The translations under genes were made by a program, and so were the position numbers. The notes beneath the pieces are model-generated. The model saw nothing but the letters and a program-made list of their open reading frames with translations, was not told where the DNA came from and searched no databases. From a bacterium (lineage in GTDB: Bacteria; Eremiobacterota; Eremiobacteria; Baltobacterales; Baltobacteraceae), in NCBI GenBank assembly GCA_021781095.1, contig JAJXXM010000352.1, positions 1 to 15,161 on the forward strand: a stretch of DNA of 15,161 nucleotides, written 5' to 3'. Below are positions 1-5,848 of the stretch, in pieces; position 1 is the first letter of the stretch; every line of letters begins with the position of its first letter.

Positions 1-1
1 G

Positions 2-280
2 CTGATGCAACTGATGCCCGCGACCGCACGCGCGCTCGGCGTGAGCGACCCGTTCGACCCCACGCAAAATGTCGCCGGCGGTACGCGCTATCTGCGCGGC
101 CTCCTCGATCGTTTCCACGGCGATACGAAACTCGCGATCGCCGCCTACAATGCCGGGCCGGGCGCGGTGGAAAAATACGGCGGCGTGCCGCCCTATCCCG
201 AAACGCAAAATTACGTGCAGAACGTGCTCTCGAGTTACGAACGCTACCAAGCGCAAGGCTTGCCGGGCCAAACTCCGTAA
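2..280 (+). CDS. Lytic transglycosylase, SLT (Slt70/MltE-like) domain, 5'-truncated by the window edge
   Basis: This is the C-terminal part of a peptidoglycan-cleaving lytic transglycosylase. The reading frame is open at the window edge: the codon before the first ATG at 5 is Leu, giving the family motif LMQLMPATA, so that ATG is internal and the true start lies upstream. Further family motifs follow in order: [36 protein letters not shown] and [11 protein letters not shown]. These are the substrate-cleft motifs after the catalytic Glu, which is not in the window. Such enzymes open the cell wall for flagellar rods (FlgJ) or injectisomes (IpgF/HrpH type). Its position directly upstream of export genes in the same orientation makes that role likely but not proven. 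The gene ends with TAA, 57 bp before the next ATG. Confidence 0.9.
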   Translation: MMQLMPATARALGVSDPFDPTQNVAGGTRYLRGLLDRFHGDTKLAIAAYNAGPGAVEKYGGVPPYPETQNYVQNVLSSYERYQAQGLPGQTP

Positions 281-337
281 CGCCGCGTTCACGTTTGCGC
301 GACGTGCGCGCAATCGTCGCCGCGCACGATAGGGCGT

Positions 338-880
338 ATGAACGCCTACATCGACGACGTCCGCTACTCGGTGCTCTCCGCACCACTCGCGCAGATCGAC
401 CGCCGCGCACTCTCGCAGGCGTGGATCAGCGCGCTCCATCTCTCGAAGGCTCCCGTCGCTCGCCGCGCATCGTCTCCGGCGCGCCCGCCGTGCCGCGCTC
501 GCGTCGCCTTTCCGGCGCTCTCGCAGCCGGAAGCTCTCGCGCGCGATCGCGCGAGCGCACCTGCGCCTGCGGCGTGCACGCGCGCGATCGCTCCCGTTCT
601 CGCCGGGGGCGAACGACGCACCGCTCGGAGCACGCTCGCGCGCCGCATCGTCGAATTGCTCCTCGCACCGCACAATAGCGCGCATCGTTGCACGCTCGCG
701 CTCGGCGGTGCGAAGGGGCGCGTGCATCTGCTGTTGGGAGGAAGCGATCGGCGATTGCATCTCGTCGCACTCTGCTCCCCGAGGGTGCGCGATGAGGTGA
801 CGCGCGCGTTGCGCGAAGTGCGGTACGCGCTCGCCGCACGCGGCATTTTGGCGACGAGCGATCTGCGGGAGTTCGCGTAA
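338..880 (+). CDS. Hypothetical protein with FliK/SctP-like C-terminal region
   Basis: A 180-residue protein that I do not recognise with certainty. Residues about 40-105 are rich in Ala, Arg and Pro and look disordered. Residues about 110-175 look like a compact alpha/beta domain: a segment CTLALGGAKGRVHLLLGG, then RRLHLVALCS, then a helix VRDEVTRALREVRYALAARG. This order (a strand pair around a 'LG.v.v.l' pattern, another strand, then 'r..l...l..lr..L...G') resembles the C-terminal substrate-switch domain of FliK and SctP length-control proteins. A disordered N-terminus plus compact C-terminus also fits. A gene of this type is expected just upstream of the fliM/sctQ group. AGGG lies at 331-334, rather close to the ATG. 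The TAA stop abuts the next ATG. The FliK assignment is an inference from pattern and position. Confidence 0.4.
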   Translation: MNAYIDDVRYSVLSAPLAQIDRRALSQAWISALHLSKAPVARRASSPARPPCRARVAFPALSQPEALARDRASAPAPAACTRAIAPVLAGGERRTARSTLARRIVELLLAPHNSAHRCTLALGGAKGRVHLLLGGSDRRLHLVALCSPRVRDEVTRALREVRYALAARGILATSDLREFA

Positions 881-1603
881 ATGAACGGCGTCGGAATCGA
901 TACGGTGCGCGCCTTCGAACGGATCGAGGAGGCGAAAGCGCGCGTTGGGCGCGCCTTTACTCCCGGTGCGGAGCCCCGCGCGGGCGATATCGCGTCGGGA
1001 GCGACTCCCCGGCGCTCGCTCGATCCGCTGAGCGTCGCCGCACCCGACGGCGCGCGTTTCATCGTGCGATTGCGCGATGGTACCGACGCGTACACGACAG
1101 ATGGCGGCTTTTCGCTGCGCGAGGGCGCGCTCGTCGACGCGCGCGGCGATGCGGTGCTGGGATACGTTCGTCCCGGCGCGCCGTTGCAACCGCTCCGCAT
1201 CGATCCCGTCGATCGCGCGTTAAATGAAGTGCGCGACGTTCGGCTCGACGCGGATGGATCGCTGCGATACGAGCGCGAGCTATTCAATCCGCGCGCCGGG
1301 CGCGCCGAGCGCGAGCGCGTTCTCGCCGGGCGCGTCGCGCTCGCGCGCTTTCCCGCTGGGAGCCGCCTCGGCGCGATCGATGCCAGTACCGATCGCGCAC
1401 CCGATGGAGTGGCGGCGCATCTCGGCGTGCCGGGCGAGCGAGGATTCGCAGCGCTCGTGCCGCACGCACGCGCGCGCAGCGGCGTCGCCATCGATGCAAG
1501 TTTGACGCGCCTGCAAGATGCGTATCTGCAGTTGGAAGCGCTGCTCGCCGCCCACAAAGCGCAAGGATCGGTGGCGAAAACCACGATGGATCTGCTGAAG
1601 TGA
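881..1603 (+). CDS. Divergent flagellar rod/hook family protein (FlgG/FlgF-like)
   Basis: A 240-residue protein with two marks of the flagellar hook-basal-body family. Residues 56-75 read DGARFIVRLRDGTDAYTTDG, followed by GFSLREGALVDARGDAVLGY; this matches the family pattern 'DGfF.v.lpDGt.aYTRdGsF.ld..G.lv...G.pvLg'. The last about 35 residues (LTRLQDAYLQLEALLAAHKA and onward) form a helix like the C-terminal D0 helix of FlgG/FlgF, and a central region of about 100 residues resembles a D1/D2 beta domain. Such proteins are exported by the type III gate and build the periplasmic rod. The N-terminus is odd: it lacks the 'ANNLAN..T.GFK' motif that nearly all rod and hook proteins carry. The ATG directly follows the previous stop (TAA-ATG) and the gene overlaps the next by 4 bp. 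FlgF versus FlgG cannot be decided by eye. Confidence 0.65.
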   Translation: MNGVGIDTVRAFERIEEAKARVGRAFTPGAEPRAGDIASGATPRRSLDPLSVAAPDGARFIVRLRDGTDAYTTDGGFSLREGALVDARGDAVLGYVRPGAPLQPLRIDPVDRALNEVRDVRLDADGSLRYERELFNPRAGRAERERVLAGRVALARFPAGSRLGAIDASTDRAPDGVAAHLGVPGERGFAALVPHARARSGVAIDASLTRLQDAYLQLEALLAAHKAQGSVAKTTMDLLK

Positions 1604-2364
1604 GGTTTCTTTCGTTCTCGGAACGCACTGACGAACGCATGCGCGAGCTCGTATGGGAGCAGCGATCGCTGCTGCCGCTCTCGGCGGCGGCGCTCGTCGC
1701 CGCAAACGTGCGCGAACGGTTGCAAGGCGCGCTCGGAACGGTCGAGGTGCGACTCTTCGCCCCGCGGATTCCCGACGAGGCCGGGTGGACGACGCTGCGA
1801 ACGGGAGCACGGATCGACGGCGTGCGCGGCCCGCTTGGGGCGGCGGCATTCGTCACGCGCCCCGAGGAATTGCGCGCGCTCGTGGGGCTCGCATTCGGGG
1901 TCGCCATCCCCGTCGGTCGCGCGCTCTCCAGCGTGGAGGCGCAGGTCTTCGAGCGCTTTTTGCGCCTCATAGCGCCGGCGCTCGCTCCGCTCTGCGGCGG
2001 GATCGGCGCGCTCGAATCGATGGGCGAGCGGCGATTCAGCAGCTATTTCGAGCTACTCGTCGAGGGCGGCTCTTGCGGGCGGCTGGGCATCGCGCTGGAA
2101 AACGAGCCGCAGCCGGGCGCGGCGCACGCCGCCCCCATCGAGCGCATCGCGCACCTCGAACTCTCGCTGCGCGCCCGCGCGGAATGCGCGCAGATGCCCG
2201 CCGCCGAGATCGCCGCCTGGGCCCCGGGGGCGCTGGTGCCCCTGCGGCGCTGCGAGATTACGCTCGTTGCGGACGGGGAGGCGCTCGGTCGTGGCGAACT
2301 GGGCGTTCGCAACCACCATTTTGCCGTCGCGATCGGTCGCGGCGCGATCACTTCGAACGATTGA
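1600..2364 (+). CDS. fliM: FliM/SctQ-like C-ring protein with C-terminal SpoA domain
   Basis: A 254-residue protein of the cytoplasmic ring under the export gate. A FliM-like middle region is seen around residues 60-165, including LSSVEAQVFERFLRLIAPAL and a segment ERRFSSYFELLVEGG. A SpoA (FliMN_C) domain follows from about 185 to 250, with LELSLRARAEC, the turn APGALVPL and the end GRGELGVRNHHFAVAIGR. Flagellar FliM is usually about 330 residues and starts with a CheY-binding peptide (consensus LSQxEIDxLL); neither that peptide nor space for it is present. The start chosen is GTG at 1600, overlapping the previous TGA (GTGA), which implies translational coupling. An in-frame ATG at 1639 is an alternative start. 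A GAGGGAG Shine-Dalgarno element for fliN begins at its stop codon. SctQ is an equally fair name. Confidence 0.77.
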   Translation: MRFLSFSERTDERMRELVWEQRSLLPLSAAALVAANVRERLQGALGTVEVRLFAPRIPDEAGWTTLRTGARIDGVRGPLGAAAFVTRPEELRALVGLAFGVAIPVGRALSSVEAQVFERFLRLIAPALAPLCGGIGALESMGERRFSSYFELLVEGGSCGRLGIALENEPQPGAAHAAPIERIAHLELSLRARAECAQMPAAEIAAWAPGALVPLRRCEITLVADGEALGRGELGVRNHHFAVAIGRGAITSND

Positions 2365-2371
2365 GGGAGCG

Positions 2372-2641
2372 ATGGCGAACAACCACAGCGCGCAGAAAAA
2401 TATCGACGTTCTCCTGCACGTACCGATGCAAGTGACCGCCGAACTCGGCAAGACGAAGATGTCGGTCGAAGACGTGCTGAAGATCGGCACCGGAACGATT
2501 ATCGAACTCGATCGGCTCGCCGGCGGCCCGGTCGATTTGCTGGTCAACAACAAGCTCATCGCACGCGGCGAGGTCGTCGCCGTCGACGAGAATTTCGGAA
2601 TTCGGGTCAGCGAGCTGATCGCGCGGCCGCCCGCTCCCTAG
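2372..2641 (+). CDS. fliN: Flagellar motor switch/C-ring protein FliN
   Basis: An 89-residue SpoA-domain protein that closely matches flagellar FliN. The conserved core runs almost end to end: VPMQVTAELGKTKMSVEDVL, then GTGTIIELDRLAGGPVDLLV, then NNKLIARGEVVAVDENFGIR and the terminal VSELI. FliN sits at the base of the C-ring and docks the FliH-FliI ATPase complex, bringing substrates to the gate. The start at 2372 is preferred over the upstream in-frame ATG at 2267 because a strong GAGGGAG element lies 5' of it (about 2363-2369) and because the extra 35 residues would overlap fliM and look unlike FliN. The N-terminal extension of long FliN proteins is absent. This is the most typically flagellar protein of the group. 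Confidence 0.94.
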   Translation: MANNHSAQKNIDVLLHVPMQVTAELGKTKMSVEDVLKIGTGTIIELDRLAGGPVDLLVNNKLIARGEVVAVDENFGIRVSELIARPPAP

Positions 2642-2668
2642 ACGAGCTTCGGCAGCATCTCGGCAATC

Positions 2669-2696
2669 GAAGGGTAACCCCGGCGGGTTACCCTTC
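2669..2696 (+). terminator. Strong 12-bp hairpin between fliN and fliP (terminator or attenuator)
   Basis: A perfect 12-bp inverted repeat: the left arm GAAGGGTAACCC at 2669-2680 pairs with 2685-2696 around a CGGC tetraloop. A short T-containing stretch (ATTC) follows and the fliP ATG starts 4 nt after the stem. The GC-rich stem flanked by AA/TT pairs looks like a weak intrinsic terminator, though there is no real U-run. In a transcript it would also cover the position where the fliP ribosome binding site should be. Confidence 0.6.
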
Positions 2697-2700
2697 ATTC

Positions 2701-3357
2701 ATGGATAGCGCTCTTCCGTTGCTCGGCGGCTCGCACGCGACGGTGCCGCTCGACGTTCTGCTCTCGCTCGCGTTTTTCGCCGTGCTCCCGTTGCTGCTCG
2801 TGATGTGCAGTTCGTTCGTGCGCATCGTCGTCGTGCTCTCGCTCGTACGTTCGGCGATCGGCGCTTCGGCGTTGCCGCCGAATACCGTGCTGACCGGCTT
2901 GGCGCTCGTGCTCACGATGCTCGTCATGGCGCCGACCTTGCAACGCATCGAGGGCGTCGCGGTGGCGCCGTTGCAGGCCGGGCGCATTACGCAAGGCGTC
3001 GCGATCGAACGTGCGGTCGTTCCACTGCGGGCGTTCATGTTGCGCCAGACCCACCTCGCCGATATCGCGCTCTTTACGCGGGCCGCTCGGCTGCCGCAGG
3101 TCGCGCCGAGCCTCGTGCCGCTGCAGATTCTCATTCCGGCGTTCGTCGTCGGGGAGCTACGGAGTGCGTTCGCGATCGGATTCGCGCTCTATCTGCCCTT
3201 CGTCGCGATCGATCTCGCGGTCGCGGCGACGCTGATGGGGATGGGAATGATGATGCTCTCGCCGCCGGTCGTCTCGCTGCCGATCAAACTGCTGCTCTTC
3301 GTGATGGTCGACGGATGGGCGTTGCTCTGCGGAGGCGTTCTTTCAAGCTTTCGCTAA
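2701..3357 (+). CDS. fliP: Type III export gate protein FliP (SctR)
   Basis: A 218-residue polytopic membrane protein. FliP forms a pentamer that, with FliQ and FliR, makes the channel of the export gate. Seen in order: a first membrane hairpin (residues about 17-45) with SSFVRIVVVLSLVRSAIGAS and the family segment LPPNTVLTGLALVLTMLVMA; a periplasmic loop including LRQTHLADIALF; then the C-terminal signature ELRSAFAIGFALYLPFVAID; MGMGMMMLSPPVVSLPIKLL; and the end LFVMVDGWALL. Both FliP family signatures are clear. The length is short (E. coli 245) because there is almost no signal-peptide-like leader. No usable Shine-Dalgarno site exists outside the hairpin just upstream. The gene is followed 9 bp later by metF instead of fliQ. 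Confidence 0.97.
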   Translation: MDSALPLLGGSHATVPLDVLLSLAFFAVLPLLLVMCSSFVRIVVVLSLVRSAIGASALPPNTVLTGLALVLTMLVMAPTLQRIEGVAVAPLQAGRITQGVAIERAVVPLRAFMLRQTHLADIALFTRAARLPQVAPSLVPLQILIPAFVVGELRSAFAIGFALYLPFVAIDLAVAATLMGMGMMMLSPPVVSLPIKLLLFVMVDGWALLCGGVLSSFR

Positions 3358-3366
3358 CGACCGAGC

Positions 3367-4269
3367 ATGGATATCGCCGGGCAGCTTGCGAGCCGCCGTC
3401 CGTTCTTTTCGTTCGAATTCTTTCCGCCGAAAGACGATGCCGGGCGCGAGGCGCTCTTTGCAACGATCGCTTCGCTCGAGGCGCTCGGGCCGGCCTTCGT
3501 TTCGATCACGTACGGCGCGGGCGGCTCGACGCGTGCGCGTACGGTGGACCTGGCGAAGCAGATCGCCGAACGGACGGGTATCACCGTGCTCGCGCACGTG
3601 ACGGCATACGGGCAGAGCCGTGCCGAATTGCGGGCACTCTTCGACGACCTTAGCCGCGCGGGTATCCGAAACGTGCTGGCGCTACGCGGCGATGCGCCGC
3701 GATCGGGTGAGGCAAACGCCGGCGAGTTTCCCTATGCGAGCGATCTCATTTCCTATCTCGCGCGCTCGTACGATTTCTGTATCGGTGCGGCGTGCTATCC
3801 CGAGGTCCATATCGAGGCCGCAAGCCCGGAGGCCGATCTCGAGCACTTGGCCGCGAAGGTCGCTGCGGGGGCGCGTTTTTTAATAACGCAGTTGTTTTTC
3901 GATAACGATAAATATTTTGCATTTGTCGACCGGGCGCGTGCCGCCGGCATAGGCGTCCCGATTTTGCCGGGCATCATGCCGATCACGAATTACGAGCAAA
4001 TCGCGCGATTCACGAAAATGTGCGGGGCGACGTTCCCGCCGAAATTGATCGCGGAGTTGGAAAAGCAGCGCGAGCACCCGAAGGCGATCGAAGATCTCGG
4101 CGTGGCCTACGCTGCGGTGCAGGCGATGGAGTTGTTGCGGGGCGGCGCTCCCGGCGTGCACTTCTACACGCTCAATAAATCGCCGGCGGCACGCGCGATC
4201 GGCTCGGCCTTACTCGCCGCAAGCGCGTGGCGCCCGGTCTTCAAAGAGCGCGGCGCGGGGATTACGTAG
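3367..4269 (+). CDS. metF: 5,10-methylenetetrahydrofolate reductase MetF
   Basis: A 300-residue FAD enzyme that reduces 5,10-methylene-THF to 5-methyl-THF, the methyl donor for methionine synthesis. The full family pattern is visible: FFSFEFFPPK with the catalytic Glu17, then VSITYGAGGSTRARTVDLAK, HVT for the usual HLT, NVLALRGDAP with the flavin-contacting Asp109, AACYPEVHIEA, FLITQLFFDNDKYF, PILPGIMPITNY and GVHFYTLN near the end. The length is normal. It begins 9 bp after fliP with only a weak ribosome site, so it is probably read from the same transcript. Its 3' end overlaps the convergent lipoprotein gene by 8 bp. Nothing connects its biochemistry to secretion; its place between fliP and fliQ looks like a rearrangement. 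Around 3885-3930 the sequence is locally AT-rich compared with its neighbours. Confidence 0.96.
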   Translation: MDIAGQLASRRPFFSFEFFPPKDDAGREALFATIASLEALGPAFVSITYGAGGSTRARTVDLAKQIAERTGITVLAHVTAYGQSRAELRALFDDLSRAGIRNVLALRGDAPRSGEANAGEFPYASDLISYLARSYDFCIGAACYPEVHIEAASPEADLEHLAAKVAAGARFLITQLFFDNDKYFAFVDRARAAGIGVPILPGIMPITNYEQIARFTKMCGATFPPKLIAELEKQREHPKAIEDLGVAYAAVQAMELLRGGAPGVHFYTLNKSPAARAIGSALLAASAWRPVFKERGAGIT

Positions 4270-4744
4270 AGAACGACCCGACCGGCATCGGAGAGCAACT
4301 CTGGTAGGACGACTGTCCCTGCACCAAGGAGACCGTCCAGGTGTACCCGGTCGGAAGTGTTTGATTCAAGTTTCCCGAGTAGAAGAAATCGGACTGGAAC
4401 GGGTGATATCCGGTGGGATCGGCGACTGCGGTCAGGCCGTTACTCGTAATCGATTGGCCGCCACCGTTGCTCTGCACTTGTAACGACCACGAGCTCGGTG
4501 AGACGGCGAGTGCGTTGCTGTTGCCGTTCACGACGATCTCCACCGAGCCGACGTTCGAGGCCGTGGTTTGGTTTTGCGGGCGTGCGAGCTGAACTTGCGC
4601 GCCGGGATTGCACTGGATGAGTCCGCCAAGCGGGATGCCGCCGAAATTGCCGGAGTTTCCGCTGCACGCGGTTGCGAAAAGCAGGAGGGCGGCAATCGCG
4701 CTTCCGGCGATCGTTCCCCGGATCGGGCGGCTCGTTAAATGCAT
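4262..4744 (-). CDS. Small secreted lipoprotein of unknown function
   Basis: A 160-residue protein with a lipoprotein signal peptide: basic start MHLTSRPIR, hydrophobic core SAIAALLLF, then lipobox ATAC with the lipidated Cys at residue 27, followed by a Ser/Gly/Asn-rich linker. The mature part is rich in Ser, Asn, Gln, Thr and alternating hydrophobics (VGSVEIVVNGNSNALAV, YTWTVSLVQG), suggesting an Ig-like beta-sandwich on the cell surface or in the periplasm. Two further Cys (in LIQCNPG and near the end in YQSCSP) could form a disulfide. The ATG at 4744 is chosen over longer in-frame starts because it gives the signal peptide and has GGAG about 9 nt upstream. It is divergent from fliQ and convergent with metF (8-bp overlap). 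I do not recognise the family. Confidence 0.78.
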   Translation of the reverse strand: MHLTSRPIRGTIAGSAIAALLLFATACSGNSGNFGGIPLGGLIQCNPGAQVQLARPQNQTTASNVGSVEIVVNGNSNALAVSPSSWSLQVQSNGGGQSITSNGLTAVADPTGYHPFQSDFFYSGNLNQTLPTGYTWTVSLVQGQSSYQSCSPMPVGSFST

Positions 4745-4935
4745 GGTGGGTAACTCCGTTCTCTCTCGGCGCGACGTTGCACCGCGCTCGTTATCGAGCA
4801 TAGGGCGCGCGACGCGGGCCCGTCTGATCAAAACGGAACTGACGAGCGGTACGTTACCGGAGTGCGGCACGCGAAGAAGCTTCGTCTGATTGCGGGCGCT
4901 GTGTTTTTCCTGAGCTCGTCGAAGGGCACGTTGCG

Positions 4936-5083
4936 CGAACGGCGCCTGCGAACGCATCGTACGAACGGCACCTGCGAACGTCGCGACTACACCGCGAACG
5001 GAGCGCGCGAACTCCGCGGTTGCATCGCGCGACCGGCGCCTGCGAACGCAGCGGTTGCATTGCACGAACGGCGCCTGCGAATG
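4936..5083 (+). repeat. Four degenerate 19-bp repeats (CGAACGGCGCCTGCGAACG)
   Basis: The unit CGAACGGCGCCTGCGAACG occurs at 4936-4954, at 4962-4980 (one change), at 5030-5048 (one change) and at 5065-5083 (one change). The last two sit within a longer 35-bp tandem duplication that begins with GCGGTTGCAT at 5016 and again at 5051. The first two are 26 bp apart. GGCGCC in the centre is self-complementary. Confidence 0.8.
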
Positions 5084-5184
5084 ACCCGACGAACGCTTAA
5101 GCGAGCGGCGAGGACCCTGACATTGCTTGTCCGAGCCGCGAGCGTCTAGTGAGGAGCGGTCGTCGCAGGCGACCGTGAGGAGCG

Positions 5185-5329
5185 CCCCTCGATACGCCGC
5201 CGAGCCTGTCCTGAGCGAGCGAAGCGAATCGAAGGGCGGCTACTCGGGGTGACAAGACGGCCCCTCGATACGCCGCCGAGCCTGTCCTGAGCGAGCGAAG
5301 CGAGTCGAAGGGCGGCTACTCGGGGTGAC
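5185..5329 (+). repeat. Two 69-bp direct repeats, 76-bp period, CCTGAGCGAGCGAAGCGA(R)TCGAAGGG type
   Basis: Copies at 5185-5253 and 5261-5329 are nearly identical; the visible difference is GAATCG versus GAGTCG. Each starts CCCCTCGATACGCCGCC, has the core CCTGTCCTGAGCGAGCGAAG, and ends GGCGGCTACTCGGGGTGAC. The arms GCCGCC and GGCGGC can pair around the core. From memory, cores of this kind (CCTGAGC...GTCGAAGGG) are dispersed between genes in many GC-rich environmental bacteria; I could not check this. A third, internally deleted copy starts at 5339 (CCCCTCGATACG) and runs directly into the 38-bp array. Confidence 0.88.
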
Positions 5330-5338
5330 GCACAGCGG

Positions 5339-5520
5339 CCCCTCGATACGGGCGCTAGCGCGCCCTACTCGGGATGACAGCAGCGTCCGGCGCTAAAGCG
5401 CCCTACTCGGGATGACAGCAGCGTCCGGCGCTAGCGCGCCCTACTCGGGATGACAGCAGCGTCCGGCGCTAAAGCGCCCTACTCGGGATGACAGTGGCGC
5501 CCTACTCGGGGTGACAGCAG
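5339..5520 (+). repeat. 38-bp tandem array with alternating variants
   Basis: The array opens with CCCCTCGATACG (5339-5350). Units then start at 5351, 5389, 5427 and 5465, exactly 38 bp apart, with a partial fifth (5496-5520). Each unit has a small palindromic head, then CTACTCGGGATGACAGCAGC and GTCC. Heads alternate: units 1 and 3 read GGCGCTAGCGCGCC, units 2 and 4 read GGCGCTAAAGCGCC (a 6-bp stem with a 2-nt loop). The motif CTACTCGGGRTGAC also ends both 69-bp copies, making seven occurrences at 5240, 5316, 5365, 5403, 5441, 5479 and 5502. There are no variable spacers, so it is not a CRISPR. Confidence 0.9.
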
Positions 5521-5584
5521 CGCGGCTACGTTGCGGCAACATCGTGCGCACGGCGTCGCAACGATGGTCGCGTACGCTCGGCCG

Positions 5585-5848
5585 ATGGATGCCTTCGGCG
5601 AATTGCTCCGATCCTGTGCGATGCTCGTGGCGACCATGGTCTTGCCGGTGCTCGGCATCGCGGCGCTCGTCGGTACGGCAGTCGCGATCGTGCAGGCCGC
5701 GACGCAGGTTCAAGAGCAGACGCTCGTGCTGCTCCCGAAGACGCTCGCCGTCGGCGCCACCCTGCTCGCACTCGGCGGAATCGATCTGCATCTCTGCGCG
5801 CAGCTTTTCTTGCGCGCGCTCGCGGCAATTCCCGAATTAACGCGATGA
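5585..5848 (+). CDS. fliQ: Type III export gate protein FliQ (SctS)
   Basis: An 87-residue protein with two membrane helices (about 11-36 and 51-70). The family signature VQAATQVQEQTLVLLPK is clear. Four FliQ subunits wrap around the FliP-FliR core of the export gate. The start ATG at 5585 (MDAFGELLR) gives the normal family length of about 89. In-frame ATGs at 5531 and 5564 would add residues unlike FliQ, though none of the three has a good Shine-Dalgarno site. It overlaps fliR by 4 bp (ATGA). Being cut off from fliP by 2.2 kb, it needs a promoter of its own in the repeat-rich region upstream or very long read-through. Confidence 0.95.
   Translation: MDAFGELLRSCAMLVATMVLPVLGIAALVGTAVAIVQAATQVQEQTLVLLPKTLAVGATLLALGGIDLHLCAQLFLRALAAIPELTR

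Larger units (their letters stand above)
4745..5584. other. 840-bp divergent intergenic region, repeat-rich, no convincing gene
   Basis: This stretch separates the minus-strand lipoprotein gene from fliQ and must hold the start signals of both. From 4745 to about 4900 it is unique sequence with a small hairpin (GCTCG-TTAT-CGAGC at 4786-4799) in the lipoprotein leader. At 4911-4930 lies an isolated fragment CTGAGCTCGTCGAAGGGCAC that resembles the core of the later repeats. From 4936 to 5520 it is almost entirely repeats (listed separately). I see no tRNA and no clean -35/-10 pair for fliQ within the about 65 bp between the last repeat and the fliQ start. Confidence 0.75.

Noticed and set aside
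364..1725. Long minus-strand open frame of 453 codons opposite the FliK-like and rod genes
   Set aside because: Its product is low-complexity Arg/Ala/Ser-rich, typical of the antisense frame of GC-rich genes, while the plus-strand frames carry family motifs and coupled starts.
2267..2371. Upstream start for fliN adding 35 residues
   Set aside because: This would overlap the end of fliM in another frame, has no similarity to FliN, and ignores the strong ribosome site before 2372.
4785..4845. Minus-strand promoter TTGATC / TATGCT for the lipoprotein gene
   Set aside because: The spacing is about 23 bp, too long for a sigma-70 promoter, and no better pair was seen.
4745..5065. N-terminally extended start for the minus-strand lipoprotein
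   Set aside because: The extra 107 residues are Arg-rich translation of intergenic and repeat sequence. The inner ATG at 4744 has a ribosome site and begins a proper signal peptide.
4862..5149. 95-codon plus-strand frame beginning with a signal-like segment (KKLRLIAGAVFFL)
   Set aside because: After the first about 20 residues it simply translates the 19-bp repeats into Arg-rich sequence, and it has no clear ribosome site. It is kept as a remote possibility only.
5351..5520. CRISPR array
   Set aside because: The 38-bp units follow each other directly without unique spacers, and no cas gene is present.
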